A stretch of 10,275 nt of DNA from an uncultured Desulfobacterales bacterium. GTDB lineage: Bacteria; Desulfobacterota; Desulfobacteria; Desulfobacterales; G020354645. The notes under the pieces are model-generated. The model searched no databases, was not told the DNA's origin, and was given only the letters and a program-made list of their open reading frames with translations. Positions 1 to 6,191 of the stretch are shown piece by piece. Location of the stretch: NCBI GenBank assembly GCA_947259865.1, contig CAMYNZ010000110.1, positions 1 to 10,275 of the forward strand. Direction: 5' to 3'. A program made the position numbers and the translations under genes. Every line of letters starts with the position of its first letter. Within the stretch, counting starts at the first letter, position 1.

Positions 1-61
1 GGCTTGGCTGGTCTACTACTTGAAATGCCAATCTGGAATTCTTCGAATTGGATGTGATTGA
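1..61 (+). other. window-edge sequence, possible 3' end of an upstream gene
   Basis: Two plus-strand frames are open from the window edge. One reads to a stop at 55-57 and the other to a stop at 59-61, just before the ATG at 68. Either could be the tail of an upstream gene, but fewer than 20 residues are visible and neither resembles a family I know. The following gene starts only a few bases later, so a co-transcribed neighbour is possible. Confidence 0.2.
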
Positions 62-67
62 CGGGCA

Positions 68-517
68 ATGCTACGACGAACGTTATTATTTTTTTCTGGT
101 TTGGTTCCTTCCCTGTTTGTTTCATATCATTCAGCGCCCTTGTTCGCCATGGGTGTAGACGCTCTGTTTGACGGTGAGTATTTATTCGGTTCGACTGCTC
201 TCGCGGTTACGTGTGCCTGCATGTACGGCACGTATTCACTTGCGGCAGGAATAATTGTCGCGCACCGTCCGCTTGACTTTGCTGGCCTGCTCGCTGGCAC
301 CACGGCGATGCTTGCAATGATTGCGTCGCCGTTCGTCCAATTCCTCCTGGAAAAGTTCGGATTCTACGAATGCCGATTTAATAGCGGCAGGGATTGCTAC
401 GGCGCAACCGTTTTCTTCGCATTTTACGCACTTATCGCCTTGCCAGTTTTTGCTGGCATGACGGTTTGGGCATGGAAACAACGCAAGACTCGCACGTTTC
501 AAGACCAATTAAACTGA
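68..517 (+). CDS. hypothetical four-helix inner-membrane protein
   Basis: A 149-residue protein that I do not recognise. It has four hydrophobic segments at about residues 6-28, 39-65, 71-94 and 113-136, and a short basic tail (KQRKTR), so it is very probably an integral membrane protein. Two cysteines (102 and 110) lie in the loop before the last helix and could form a disulfide if that loop is periplasmic. An in-frame stop at 59-61 means the ATG at 68 is the first possible start; the preceding ACGGGC is only a weak ribosome binding site. Codon choice looks GC-richer than in the genes from 1355 onward, which together with the odd patch downstream hints at a different origin. Function unknown. 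It could be a horizontally acquired gene, but I saw no mobile-element boundary around it. Confidence 0.55.
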   Translation: MLRRTLLFFSGLVPSLFVSYHSAPLFAMGVDALFDGEYLFGSTALAVTCACMYGTYSLAAGIIVAHRPLDFAGLLAGTTAMLAMIASPFVQFLLEKFGFYECRFNSGRDCYGATVFFAFYALIALPVFAGMTVWAWKQRKTRTFQDQLN

Positions 518-729
518 TATTCCATGCCACCCCGGCGTGTCAATCGCCGCACATCTCTTCCTCGGCCGGTCAACGAACGACCATGAAAATCGTCAAATCT
601 CAGAACTCCGGCCGGACGTTTGAGCCAATGCAATGCGTCGATCCATTGAATCCGCAGGCCAAAGCAGCCATTCACTTCCGTGCCGACTCACCGAGAAGCT
701 CGGGCGCGACCTGCTCGAAGAATTCCTTG
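518..729. other. GC-rich gap without a convincing gene; possible recombination scar
   Basis: I counted 103 G+C in 541-720 (57%) against 89 in 781-960 (49%). Plus-strand frames stay open here, including one that runs on into the membrane gene at 730, but their residues look like non-coding translation (Ser/Arg/Pro/Cys-rich, no domain). On the minus strand a 28-codon ORF starts at 758 and is listed separately. No integron attC core (RYYYAAC/GTTRRRY pair) was found. Confidence 0.35.
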
Positions 730-758
730 ATGCTCTCGGGAGTTACTTGCGTCGTCAT
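672..758 (-). pseudogene. short minus-strand ORF with a good ribosome binding site, possible gene fragment
   Basis: A 28-codon ORF, too short for standard gene calling, begins MTTQVTPESIKEFFEQ. Its ATG is preceded on the minus strand by CAGGAG about seven bases upstream. The residues look like the helical amino terminus of a real protein, but the frame stops after 28 codons. It may be the broken 5' end of a gene left after a rearrangement. The ribosome-binding-site-like bases lie inside the plus-strand sequence that encodes the first membrane helix of the next gene, so the match could be chance. The family was not recognised. Confidence 0.2.
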
Positions 759-1302
759 TTTGCTGCTCCTGTTTATTTTGACATTTCTATCTGCCATGGT
801 GGGATTTTCCTTCTCGAACAGATACCAGCTCCACGGTTTGGGTGACCCAAGCGCCCTGGTCCACTCGCTTCCCCTGGTGGTAGCAGGCGGTGCAGTTATA
901 ACCGTCCTTTCCTATTTCTTTTTTGATCGGTCTTTTTTTGAAATCTCACCGGTCAGCTATCCACGGAATCCCTTATTTTTATTGTCCTATCCGTTTAAAA
1001 GGGCCTTTACCGATGAGATTATCCTCAGATTCTGTCTGGTTACAATTGCGGTTGGTCTTTTCAAAAGCAAATCCGCCGGCGTTATTTTCGTATCCGCCTT
1101 CGCCGCCATCGCTACCGCAAAGTATTTCCATTTTATCGGTTTACCGGTCGGTTTAAACAGTATATTTTTAACCCAGCTCTTTATTGGTTTTTTGGCCAAC
1201 CTCCTGCTTGGCTATCTGTTTGTTGCCCGGGGACTTCTGTATTCAATGAGCCTGGGGTTTATTTTCGGAATGAAATATCTGATTATGGCCTGGCTATTAT
1301 GA
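730..1302 (+). CDS. CPBP/Rce1-like membrane protein with incomplete active-site motifs
   Basis: The reading frame is open from 394, but the part before 730 does not look like protein; from the ATG at 730 it gives 190 residues, about five to six of whose segments are hydrophobic. DEIILR (95-100) fits CPBP motif 1 (EExxxR, with Asp for the first Glu). His134 in AKYFH fits the histidine of motif 2. The carboxyl end (LFIGFLANLLLGYLFVARG, then GLLYSMSLGF) has the shape of CPBP motif 3, but the expected His and Asn are replaced by Phe/Gly. CPBP proteins are intramembrane proteases or related proteins; loss of motif 3 argues for a non-catalytic or diverged member. The start is uncertain: no clear ribosome binding site lies before 730, and the 5' end may have been replaced by the GC-rich patch upstream. 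It sits 52 bp before yhhQ on the same strand. Confidence 0.5.
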   Translation: MLSGVTCVVILLLLFILTFLSAMVGFSFSNRYQLHGLGDPSALVHSLPLVVAGGAVITVLSYFFFDRSFFEISPVSYPRNPLFLLSYPFKRAFTDEIILRFCLVTIAVGLFKSKSAGVIFVSAFAAIATAKYFHFIGLPVGLNSIFLTQLFIGFLANLLLGYLFVARGLLYSMSLGFIFGMKYLIMAWLL

Positions 1303-1354
1303 TCTGAATTTTGCATGAAAATTGATGAGAATCTTGTAAAGAAGGGAAATTCGA

Positions 1355-1984
1355 ATGCCGCAGTTTTGGGGAAATGAGAAATACTTTATTATATTGCTAA
1401 GTATTTTTGTCGGCAGCATTACCATTGCTTCCGTTCTGGCAAACAAGATCATTAATGTCTTTGGCCTTTTTGTGCCGGCCGGAGTTTTGGCGTATTCAAT
1501 GACTTTTTTGATGACCGATACCATCAGTGAAATCTGGGGCAAGGAGACTGCCAACCGCACTGTCTTCGGAGGGTTTATTGGCCTTGTCGCCGTATGGGTC
1601 CTCATTCAGATTAGCCTGGCATGGCCCAAAGCGCCGTTTTGGAAACAGGAAGCCGCTTATCAAATCATTATGGGGAGTACATCAAGAATTATAATTGCCT
1701 CTTTCATTGCCTATCTTTTCAGCCAGTTCCATGATGTTTGGGCATTTCATTTCTGGAAAAAAATTACGGGAGGCCGCCATTTATGGCTGAGAAACAATTT
1801 ATCAACCGCGGTATCTCAGTTTATCGATTCATCCCTTTTTATCACCGTCGCATTTTATGGTAGCATGCCAATTTGGCCCCTGATTTGGAGTCAGTGGCTT
1901 GTTAAATTGGCCATCGCATTTCTGGATACACCGATTATTTATGGCATTGTCTGGTTGCTCCGGAAGAAGCTTAGTCCACAGTGA
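1355..1984 (+). CDS. yhhQ: queuosine precursor transporter, YhhQ/VUT family
   Basis: A 209-residue multi-spanning membrane protein of the QPTR/YhhQ family, which imports the queuosine precursors preQ0/preQ1 for tRNA modification. Family hallmarks are in order: SVLANKI near 26-32, the acidic DTISEIWG block at 55-62 after the second helix, SQFHDVWAF at 123-131, the charged WLRNN at 144-148, SQFIDSS at 154-160, and a final helix ending in a basic tail (RKK). AAGGGA lies nine bases before the ATG. No queuosine synthesis gene is visible nearby, so a salvage role is inferred from family only. The end overlaps the convergent rtcA stop by 14 bp, and an inverted repeat spans the overlap. Confidence 0.85.
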   Translation: MPQFWGNEKYFIILLSIFVGSITIASVLANKIINVFGLFVPAGVLAYSMTFLMTDTISEIWGKETANRTVFGGFIGLVAVWVLIQISLAWPKAPFWKQEAAYQIIMGSTSRIIIASFIAYLFSQFHDVWAFHFWKKITGGRHLWLRNNLSTAVSQFIDSSLFITVAFYGSMPIWPLIWSQWLVKLAIAFLDTPIIYGIVWLLRKKLSPQ

Positions 1985-1994
1985 TCAGCTTCTT
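1964..1994. terminator. hairpin across the yhhQ/rtcA convergent junction
   Basis: AAGAAGCT (1964-1971) is perfectly complementary to AGCTTCTT (1987-1994) across a 15-base loop. The loop contains both stop codons. On each strand the stem ends in a run that transcribes as purines on one side and U-rich CUUCUU on the other, so a weak two-way terminator is plausible. A long U tract is missing, which keeps confidence moderate. Confidence 0.4.
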
Positions 1995-3035
1995 TTGGGC
2001 ATCCACCTTGAAACGGACATTCAGGAATTTCTCACAGACATACATGTTGGATAGTATGTGACCGGTTATCTCTGTGGTCTTTATGCTTCCCCCTGTCAGG
2101 GCCAGCAGCGGGATGATATTATCTGCCAAATGCGGATCCACAACTGCATTTGAATTCAGAAACGCCAGCAGTTTGACTGCTGCAGCTTCGCCGATCTTCT
2201 CAGACGGTACGCCTTTTTTTCCCAGTGCCTCTGCTCCCATTCGGATCTTCGTATCTTGAAATTTTGCCCATAGCGTTATTACCGTTCCGATGGATGCCGT
2301 CTGCATATACTCTTCTTTTATCGTAACGGGACATAAATCACCGATTATTCGAAGGGCGCCCTGGGCCTGGCGCCGGGCGACATCGGCGCTTTTTAACTGC
2401 CGCGAGGCCGACGACAGTCCCTTAATTTCGACCAGTTCTGATCGGGTGGTGAGACGGATCGAAGGCACGTTCGCGCGGATCAGATATATCAGTTCGTCCG
2501 TGTCTGCGGTATTCTGAGAATTAATTCGGGGTTTGGCCGAGAGTTCTAACAATCCCTGACCTTTAGGGTAAAAACCGCGATGGACCTCCTGAATTCGAAA
2601 GATTGCCAATTGCTCGAATACCGGCAAGATCACCTGTTTGAAATAATCCAGGGGGATACTCCATTTTGTGTCCGTGCCCCCCGTTAATCTCAGCTTGACG
2701 TTGCCACCGGCAAACACGACCGGCAGCAGGAGTGATTGGAGCAGCAGCGTAATCGAACCGGCCGTGCCGATATCCTGCGACAGGAAACCCGGGTTTACAG
2801 GGCCGGGGAAAAACTCAATTTCTTGCGAGCCTGGATGGGCGCCGTCTACTCTGGCGTTCGCCAGCTTTTCAAGGGCCTGGATACAGCTGAGGTGCTGATA
2901 TTTCAGTCCGGGCTTAGGGCGTTTATGGCGAATCTTATGCACCCGGAATGGTTTTTGGGTTAAAACCGAAAAGGCCAGCGCTGTGCGAATAATCTGGCCG
3001 CCGCCTTCCTGATATGAGCCGTCGATTTGCAGCAT
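1971..3035 (-). CDS. rtcA: RNA 3'-terminal phosphate cyclase
   Basis: A 354-residue protein that converts RNA 3'-phosphate to 2',3'-cyclic phosphate using ATP through an enzyme-AMP intermediate. The start MLQIDGSYQEGGGQIIR is the family's hallmark amino terminus and fixes the start codon. Also present are RPKPGLKYQHLS (39-50), the family signature RGFYPKGQG (153-161; one Gly of the usual GGG-type loop is Gln), and VDPHLADNIIP (299-309), whose His302 matches the nucleophilic histidine that is adenylylated. Length is normal. The gene follows the DUF4124 gene after 12 bp and has no evident Shine-Dalgarno sequence, so translation may depend on the upstream gene. Neither rtcB nor the sigma-54 regulator rtcR is in the window, unlike the E. 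coli arrangement. Confidence 0.93.
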   Translation of the reverse strand: MLQIDGSYQEGGGQIIRTALAFSVLTQKPFRVHKIRHKRPKPGLKYQHLSCIQALEKLANARVDGAHPGSQEIEFFPGPVNPGFLSQDIGTAGSITLLLQSLLLPVVFAGGNVKLRLTGGTDTKWSIPLDYFKQVILPVFEQLAIFRIQEVHRGFYPKGQGLLELSAKPRINSQNTADTDELIYLIRANVPSIRLTTRSELVEIKGLSSASRQLKSADVARRQAQGALRIIGDLCPVTIKEEYMQTASIGTVITLWAKFQDTKIRMGAEALGKKGVPSEKIGEAAAVKLLAFLNSNAVVDPHLADNIIPLLALTGGSIKTTEITGHILSNMYVCEKFLNVRFKVDAQKKLITVD

Positions 3036-3047
3036 TTTGATTGCGGG

Positions 3048-3656
3048 TTAATCCAGGGAGCCATTGAAATATGTTTCGGGAGATTTTAACAATTCCTCCA
3101 GTCTGTATTTGTAATACCCAATCTGTCTTCGTTTGTTATCTGTTGATCCGAATTTATCGAGGGGTGCTCCCTGGAGATCGCTTATGGCCTTTAGTAATCT
3201 GTTTTTCTCTTTTTGGATTATATCCGCAGGTTTAATACTGTTTTTTTTCGAATAATCTTTTATTTTTTGCACTCTCGCTTTTTCTTCATTTATCAAATCA
3301 TCCTGGGTTATCGGAAATCGTTCGAATTTGAGATTCAATTTAGCGGAAAAATCCTCTTCCGGATTTTGTTCGGTGTCAGAGCCAGATTCATTTTCCGGTT
3401 CCGGGGTGTCTTTTTTAGGTGCAGATCGTTTCTTTTTAAAGGTTTTTTGTTTTTTGACGCTGCTGCGGGGTTTACCCGGAGATCTGTTTTCTTTGTCTTC
3501 CTGTTTTTTTTTGATCTCTTCGACTGACTCGGATGGTTCAACATTACTATAATGCTTAACGCCCTTTTCATCTGTCCATTCATACATCTGGGCCTGAATA
3601 TTTAATGCATACAGATAAGACAAAAGGATGATAATCAATACCCTTGTGAGTTTCAT
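3048..3656 (-). CDS. secreted DUF4124-domain protein
   Basis: A 202-residue protein with a typical signal peptide (MKLTR, a hydrophobic core to about 20, cleavage probably after QA at 22). It is followed at once by MYEWTDEKGVKHYSN (24-38), the DUF4124 motif. DUF4124 proteins are periplasmic or envelope-associated and their function is poorly known. Residues 43-105 are a low-complexity Lys/Glu/Ser/Pro-rich linker. The carboxyl part (110-200) is charged and helical, ending RRQIGYYKYRLEELL (176-190). The ATG is preceded by AAGGGA at a good distance. It is the first gene of a likely two-gene operon with rtcA, and its relation to RNA end processing is unclear. Confidence 0.8.
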   Translation of the reverse strand: MKLTRVLIIILLSYLYALNIQAQMYEWTDEKGVKHYSNVEPSESVEEIKKKQEDKENRSPGKPRSSVKKQKTFKKKRSAPKKDTPEPENESGSDTEQNPEEDFSAKLNLKFERFPITQDDLINEEKARVQKIKDYSKKNSIKPADIIQKEKNRLLKAISDLQGAPLDKFGSTDNKRRQIGYYKYRLEELLKSPETYFNGSLD

Positions 3657-3686
3657 GAGAATCCCTTTTTTGAGTTTAAATTAAAT

Positions 3687-3715
3687 GTTATGTGTTGAAT
3701 TTCTTTCGATTTGAA
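3687..3715 (-). promoter_or_regulatory. candidate promoter for DUF4124-rtcA
   Basis: Reading the minus strand, TTCAAA (3710-3715) and CATAAC (3687-3692) are separated by exactly 17 bases. Each matches four of six consensus sigma-70 bases. The position, about 30 bp before the DUF4124 start, is suitable. Assignment is by eye only. Confidence 0.3.
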
Positions 3716-3793
3716 AGTAAGCATTCATCGGGGTCTGATCAATCTGACTGACATGCCCGCATTCTTGCATAAGACCGATGATGATGCTTATTT
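3715..3793. repeat. 22-bp imperfect inverted repeat in the divergent intergenic region
   Basis: The left arm (3715-3736) contains TAAGCATTCATCGG followed by GGTCT. The right arm (3772-3793) is its imperfect inverse, AGACC then GATGATGATGCTTA. The arms are 35 bp apart, between the divergent DUF4124 and acyl-CoA dehydrogenase genes. This could be paired operator half-sites for a regulator or a stem in the dehydrogenase leader RNA. No regulator gene is adjacent. Confidence 0.5.
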
Positions 3794-3890
3794 TAACCCC
3801 TAAATTTGCTTTTCGGCAACTATTGTTTTTAGCCATATAACCTATGAGTGTCGATCCAAGGTGATATTCAACCCAAAAAAGGAAGGATTT

Positions 3891-5057
3891 ATGGAAGCCA
3901 ACGACTACTTGGATTATTATCTGATAGATGATTTATTATCCGTTGAGGAGAAGGACATTAGAGATAAGGTGCGTCAATTTGTAGATCAAGAGTGTATCCC
4001 CATCATTGCCGATTATTTCAACAAAGGGGTCTTCCCGACGCAATTAATTGCTCGCATGGCAGAGTTGGGTCTTTTCGGCGTCCACTTTGATGGTTATGGT
4101 TGCCGCAAAACCAATGAAACGATTTACGGTTTGATCTCCCAGGAACTGGGGCGGGGAGACAGTGGTCTGAGAGCCATGTTTTCTGTTCAAAATTCTCTGG
4201 TGATGTACCCAATTTATAACTTTGGTTCCGAGGAACAAAAACAGAAATGGCTTCCCCAAATGGCGCAAGGACAAGCGATTGGGTGTTTTGCTCTATCCGA
4301 ACCTGATTTTGGATCCAATCCTGAAGGCATGCTTACCCGGGCGACCCAAAAAGGGGGGCAGTATGTTCTAAACGGAAAAAAGATGTGGATCACCAATGGT
4401 ACCATCGCGGATGTTGCGATTATCTGGGCTAAACTGGAAGACGAAATAAGAGGATTTTTGGTGGAACCCGGCGCCCCGGGTTTTCAGGCATCGCCCATCC
4501 AGCGGAAATTTTCTTACAGAACCTCCCCCACCGCACTGATCACGTTACAAAATTGTACGGTTCCTGAAACCAATCTGCTGCCTAAAACGGCCGGTCTCAA
4601 ATCGGTCTTTGCCAGCCTCAATTTTGCCCGCTACGGCGTTGCCTGCGGTGCCGTCGGATCCGCCATCGCCTGTTACCATGCGGCCCGGGAATTTTCCCTC
4701 AAGAGAGCCGTATTCGAAAAACCGCTGGCCTCCTATCAGCTTATTCAAGATCGGTTGGTACGCATGGTGATGGAAATTACCAAAGCCCAGCTGCTAAACT
4801 ATCATCTTGGACGATTTCTGGATGAAAATCGCGCGAAACACACCCAGATTTCCCTGGTTAAGCTGAACAATGTTCAGGAGGCGATGAAGATAGCGCGGAT
4901 GGCGCGGGATATTCTTGGGGCCCGTGGTATTTTGGCAGACTATCACGTCATCCGGCACTTGTGTGATTTGGAGGCAATCAATACCCTGGAAGGTACCGTA
5001 AATATGCATACCCTTATTCTGGGGCAGGATCTGACCGGCATATCGGCCTTCGTTTAA
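3891..5057 (+). CDS. acyl-CoA dehydrogenase of the glutaryl-CoA dehydrogenase type
   Basis: I chose the ATG at 3891 (388 residues), which follows AAGGAAGG closely; an upstream GTG at 3861 would add ten residues but has no such site. It is a soluble FAD flavoprotein that oxidises an acyl-CoA at the alpha-beta bond and passes electrons to ETF. GCDH-like blocks are DSGLRAMFSVQNSLVMYPIY (90-109), CFALSEPDFGSN (132-143), WITNG (166-170), GARGILADYHVIRH (343-356) and LEAINTLEGT (360-369), with catalytic base Glu367. Arg94, which holds the distal carboxylate in GCDH, is present. Residues equivalent to human Glu87, Ser95 and Tyr369 are Gly87, Ala95 and Leu366. This suggests a non-decarboxylating glutaryl-CoA dehydrogenase or a relative with another short dicarboxylyl- or acyl-CoA substrate. 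No ETF or decarboxylase gene is in view; the gene appears to stand alone. Confidence 0.88.
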   Translation: MEANDYLDYYLIDDLLSVEEKDIRDKVRQFVDQECIPIIADYFNKGVFPTQLIARMAELGLFGVHFDGYGCRKTNETIYGLISQELGRGDSGLRAMFSVQNSLVMYPIYNFGSEEQKQKWLPQMAQGQAIGCFALSEPDFGSNPEGMLTRATQKGGQYVLNGKKMWITNGTIADVAIIWAKLEDEIRGFLVEPGAPGFQASPIQRKFSYRTSPTALITLQNCTVPETNLLPKTAGLKSVFASLNFARYGVACGAVGSAIACYHAAREFSLKRAVFEKPLASYQLIQDRLVRMVMEITKAQLLNYHLGRFLDENRAKHTQISLVKLNNVQEAMKIARMARDILGARGILADYHVIRHLCDLEAINTLEGTVNMHTLILGQDLTGISAFV

Positions 5058-5093
5058 ATACCCCGACCCCTGAAATACTTGAATATACCAAAA

Positions 5094-5228
5094 TCACATC
5101 CGGTTGAGCGTGCATTCTGATGGCGGTGTGGTAAATTTGACCAGAATAGCTGAAACAAGCGTAAGGCTGCCTAGATATGAAAACACCAGGGTGAAATTGC
5201 CCCCTGTGATATCAAGCAAATGGCCGCG
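5094..5228 (-). pseudogene. 3' remnant of a major facilitator superfamily transporter gene
   Basis: On the minus strand the frame reads RGHLLDITGGNFTLVFSYLG and runs on through a hydrophobic helix to KFTTPP before a stop. This matches the end of MFS transporters of the monocarboxylate or oxalate:formate type: the GxLxDxTGxYxxxF loop, a last helix, then a short charged tail. The 30 residues before RGHLLD show no transporter character and no further helices exist, so only about 44 codons of a 400-codon gene survive. The remnant points toward the convergent dehydrogenase gene. Confidence 0.55.
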
Positions 5229-5373
5229 CAACTGACGGTTAAAACGAGGGGTCCGCTGAGTCGAATTTGCATGGGGTGTTCCTTCAATGGGAATTAATGA
5301 ATCAGGAATTGGTTTCACAAACTCAATCTTCCCATCGTTAAGAGCGGGAATTTGTATTTATTTATGCTTTGAG

Positions 5374-5401
5374 TTTTCAGCCTCCGGCTTTAGGCTGAAA
5401 A
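5374..5401. repeat. perfect 10-bp palindromic hairpin
   Basis: TTTTCAGCCT (5374-5383) is exactly complementary to AGGCTGAAAA (5392-5401), with an 8-base loop CCGGCTTT. It lies between the MFS remnant and the stress-protein gene. A terminator on either strand would need T residues after the stem; here the outer ends read T on the 5' side and A on the 3' side, so it is not a classic intrinsic terminator. Confidence 0.55.
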
Positions 5402-5518
5402 TGCAAACCATCCGCTCGCAGGCTGTGTCGCAATTGGCAAAACTAAACCCTTTTTAAAATTATGACACAGATTGTCTGAGGGGGGCTTGCATATTCAAAT
5501 ACATATATTCTGCTGGGG

Positions 5519-5545
5519 TTGTCAATTTTGCAAAAAAGGTTTAAT
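5519..5545 (+). promoter_or_regulatory. candidate promoter for the universal stress protein
   Basis: TTGTCA (5519-5524) resembles a -35 box and TTTAAT (5540-5545) a -10 box with five of six bases. The spacer is 15 bases, shorter than ideal. They lie about 85 bp before the start codon in an AT-rich leader. Confidence 0.3.
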
Positions 5546-5628
5546 TTAACGAACCCATACTATCTGCCCACAATCCCAGTAGCCGTTTTTATTGAAGAAT
5601 ACGGATTTTAATAAAAGAGAGGATTTAA

Positions 5629-6078
5629 ATGAAAATTCAGCGAATACTCTGGCCGACAGATTTTTCCGAAAACGCCGCCAAAGCACTGCCTTATGTACAG
5701 TCATTATCCGAAAGATACCAGACGGAAGTTCATGTACTATACGTGCTAAAAGAATATGGTGAATGGGGAGCCTCTTACGGCGAACATCAGCCGGAAGACG
5801 TTGAAAAAATGCGTCAATGGGAAAAGGAAATGGCTGAAAAACGGCTCGATGAAGTATGCGAAAAATTTCTGGATAGCTGCCCGCTTTATATCAGACACGT
5901 TGCCGTTGGTGATCCGGTTCAGGAAATCATGAAGCTTATTGATAAGGAAAATGTGGATATGGTAGTGATAGCCAGCCGGGGCAGTGAAGGACATTTTGAT
6001 GTCGGCAGCGTGGTCCAAAAGCTCTTACAGTGTTCAACCATTCCGATAGTCACCATTCCTGTGACCGTAGAGGACTGA
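5629..6078 (+). CDS. universal stress protein, UspA family
   Basis: A 149-residue single-domain cytoplasmic Usp protein. The amino terminus MKIQRILWPTDFSENAAKAL and the central VHVLYV strand (34-39) are typical, as is GDPVQEIMKLIDKENVDMVVIASRG (94-118). Usp proteins act in stress endurance, many by binding ATP. The usual phosphate-binding pattern is G-2x-G-9x-G(S/T). Here GSEG (118-121) is followed after only four residues by GS (126-127), so the loop is shortened and nucleotide binding may be lost or altered; related short-loop Usp proteins are, to my knowledge, known. GAGAGGA lies seven bases before the ATG. It is followed after 113 bp by the ABC operon but is not clearly part of it. Confidence 0.88.
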   Translation: MKIQRILWPTDFSENAAKALPYVQSLSERYQTEVHVLYVLKEYGEWGASYGEHQPEDVEKMRQWEKEMAEKRLDEVCEKFLDSCPLYIRHVAVGDPVQEIMKLIDKENVDMVVIASRGSEGHFDVGSVVQKLLQCSTIPIVTIPVTVED

Positions 6079-6191
6079 ATGATTTGATCCTCCCGGTACC
6101 CGTTTGCCCATTTTCCCCACCCTAAAACTTGTGCAATTAATTTAAGACTGCTAAGGATAAAAAACCGTTAACCAACAGCCAATAGTTAAAC

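Larger units (their letters stand above)
5058..5628. other. gene-poor 570-bp intergenic region
   Basis: This gap holds an MFS gene remnant (5094-5228, minus), a perfect 10-bp palindrome (5374-5401), and a 7-bp inverted pair CTGTGTC (5423-5429) and GACACAG (5464-5470) 34 bp apart. The AT-rich stretch before the stress-protein gene also contains a possible promoter. I saw no intact gene, tRNA or riboswitch in it. Confidence 0.5.

Noticed and set aside
394..729. Amino-terminal extension of the membrane protein ORF back to 394
   Set aside because: The translated residues are Ser/Arg/Pro/Cys-rich without a domain, overlap the end of the 68-517 gene and have no ribosome binding site; the frame appears open by chance.
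518..729. Integron cassette with an attC site after the 68-517 gene
   Set aside because: No RYYYAAC and GTTRRRY core pair flanking a foldable segment could be found.
3213..3552. Plus-strand ORFs opposite the DUF4124 gene
   Set aside because: The Phe/Arg-rich translation is the antisense of the Lys/Glu-rich linker of the DUF4124 protein.
5512..5532. Sigma-54 promoter before the stress-protein gene
   Set aside because: A GG and a TTGCA are present but the spacing is one base too long and the rest of the -24 box does not match.
6070..6092. Terminator after the stress-protein gene (GAGGA and TCCTC arms)
   Set aside because: Only a 5-bp stem with a 13-base loop and no T tract.
6129..6157. Promoter for the ABC operon (TTGTGC and TAAGGA)
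   Set aside because: The spacing is right but the -10 candidate matches only two of six consensus bases.
6079..6191. TPP riboswitch upstream of the THI5-type operon
   Set aside because: The conserved CUGAGA and ACCUGA-type cores are absent from the 113-bp leader.
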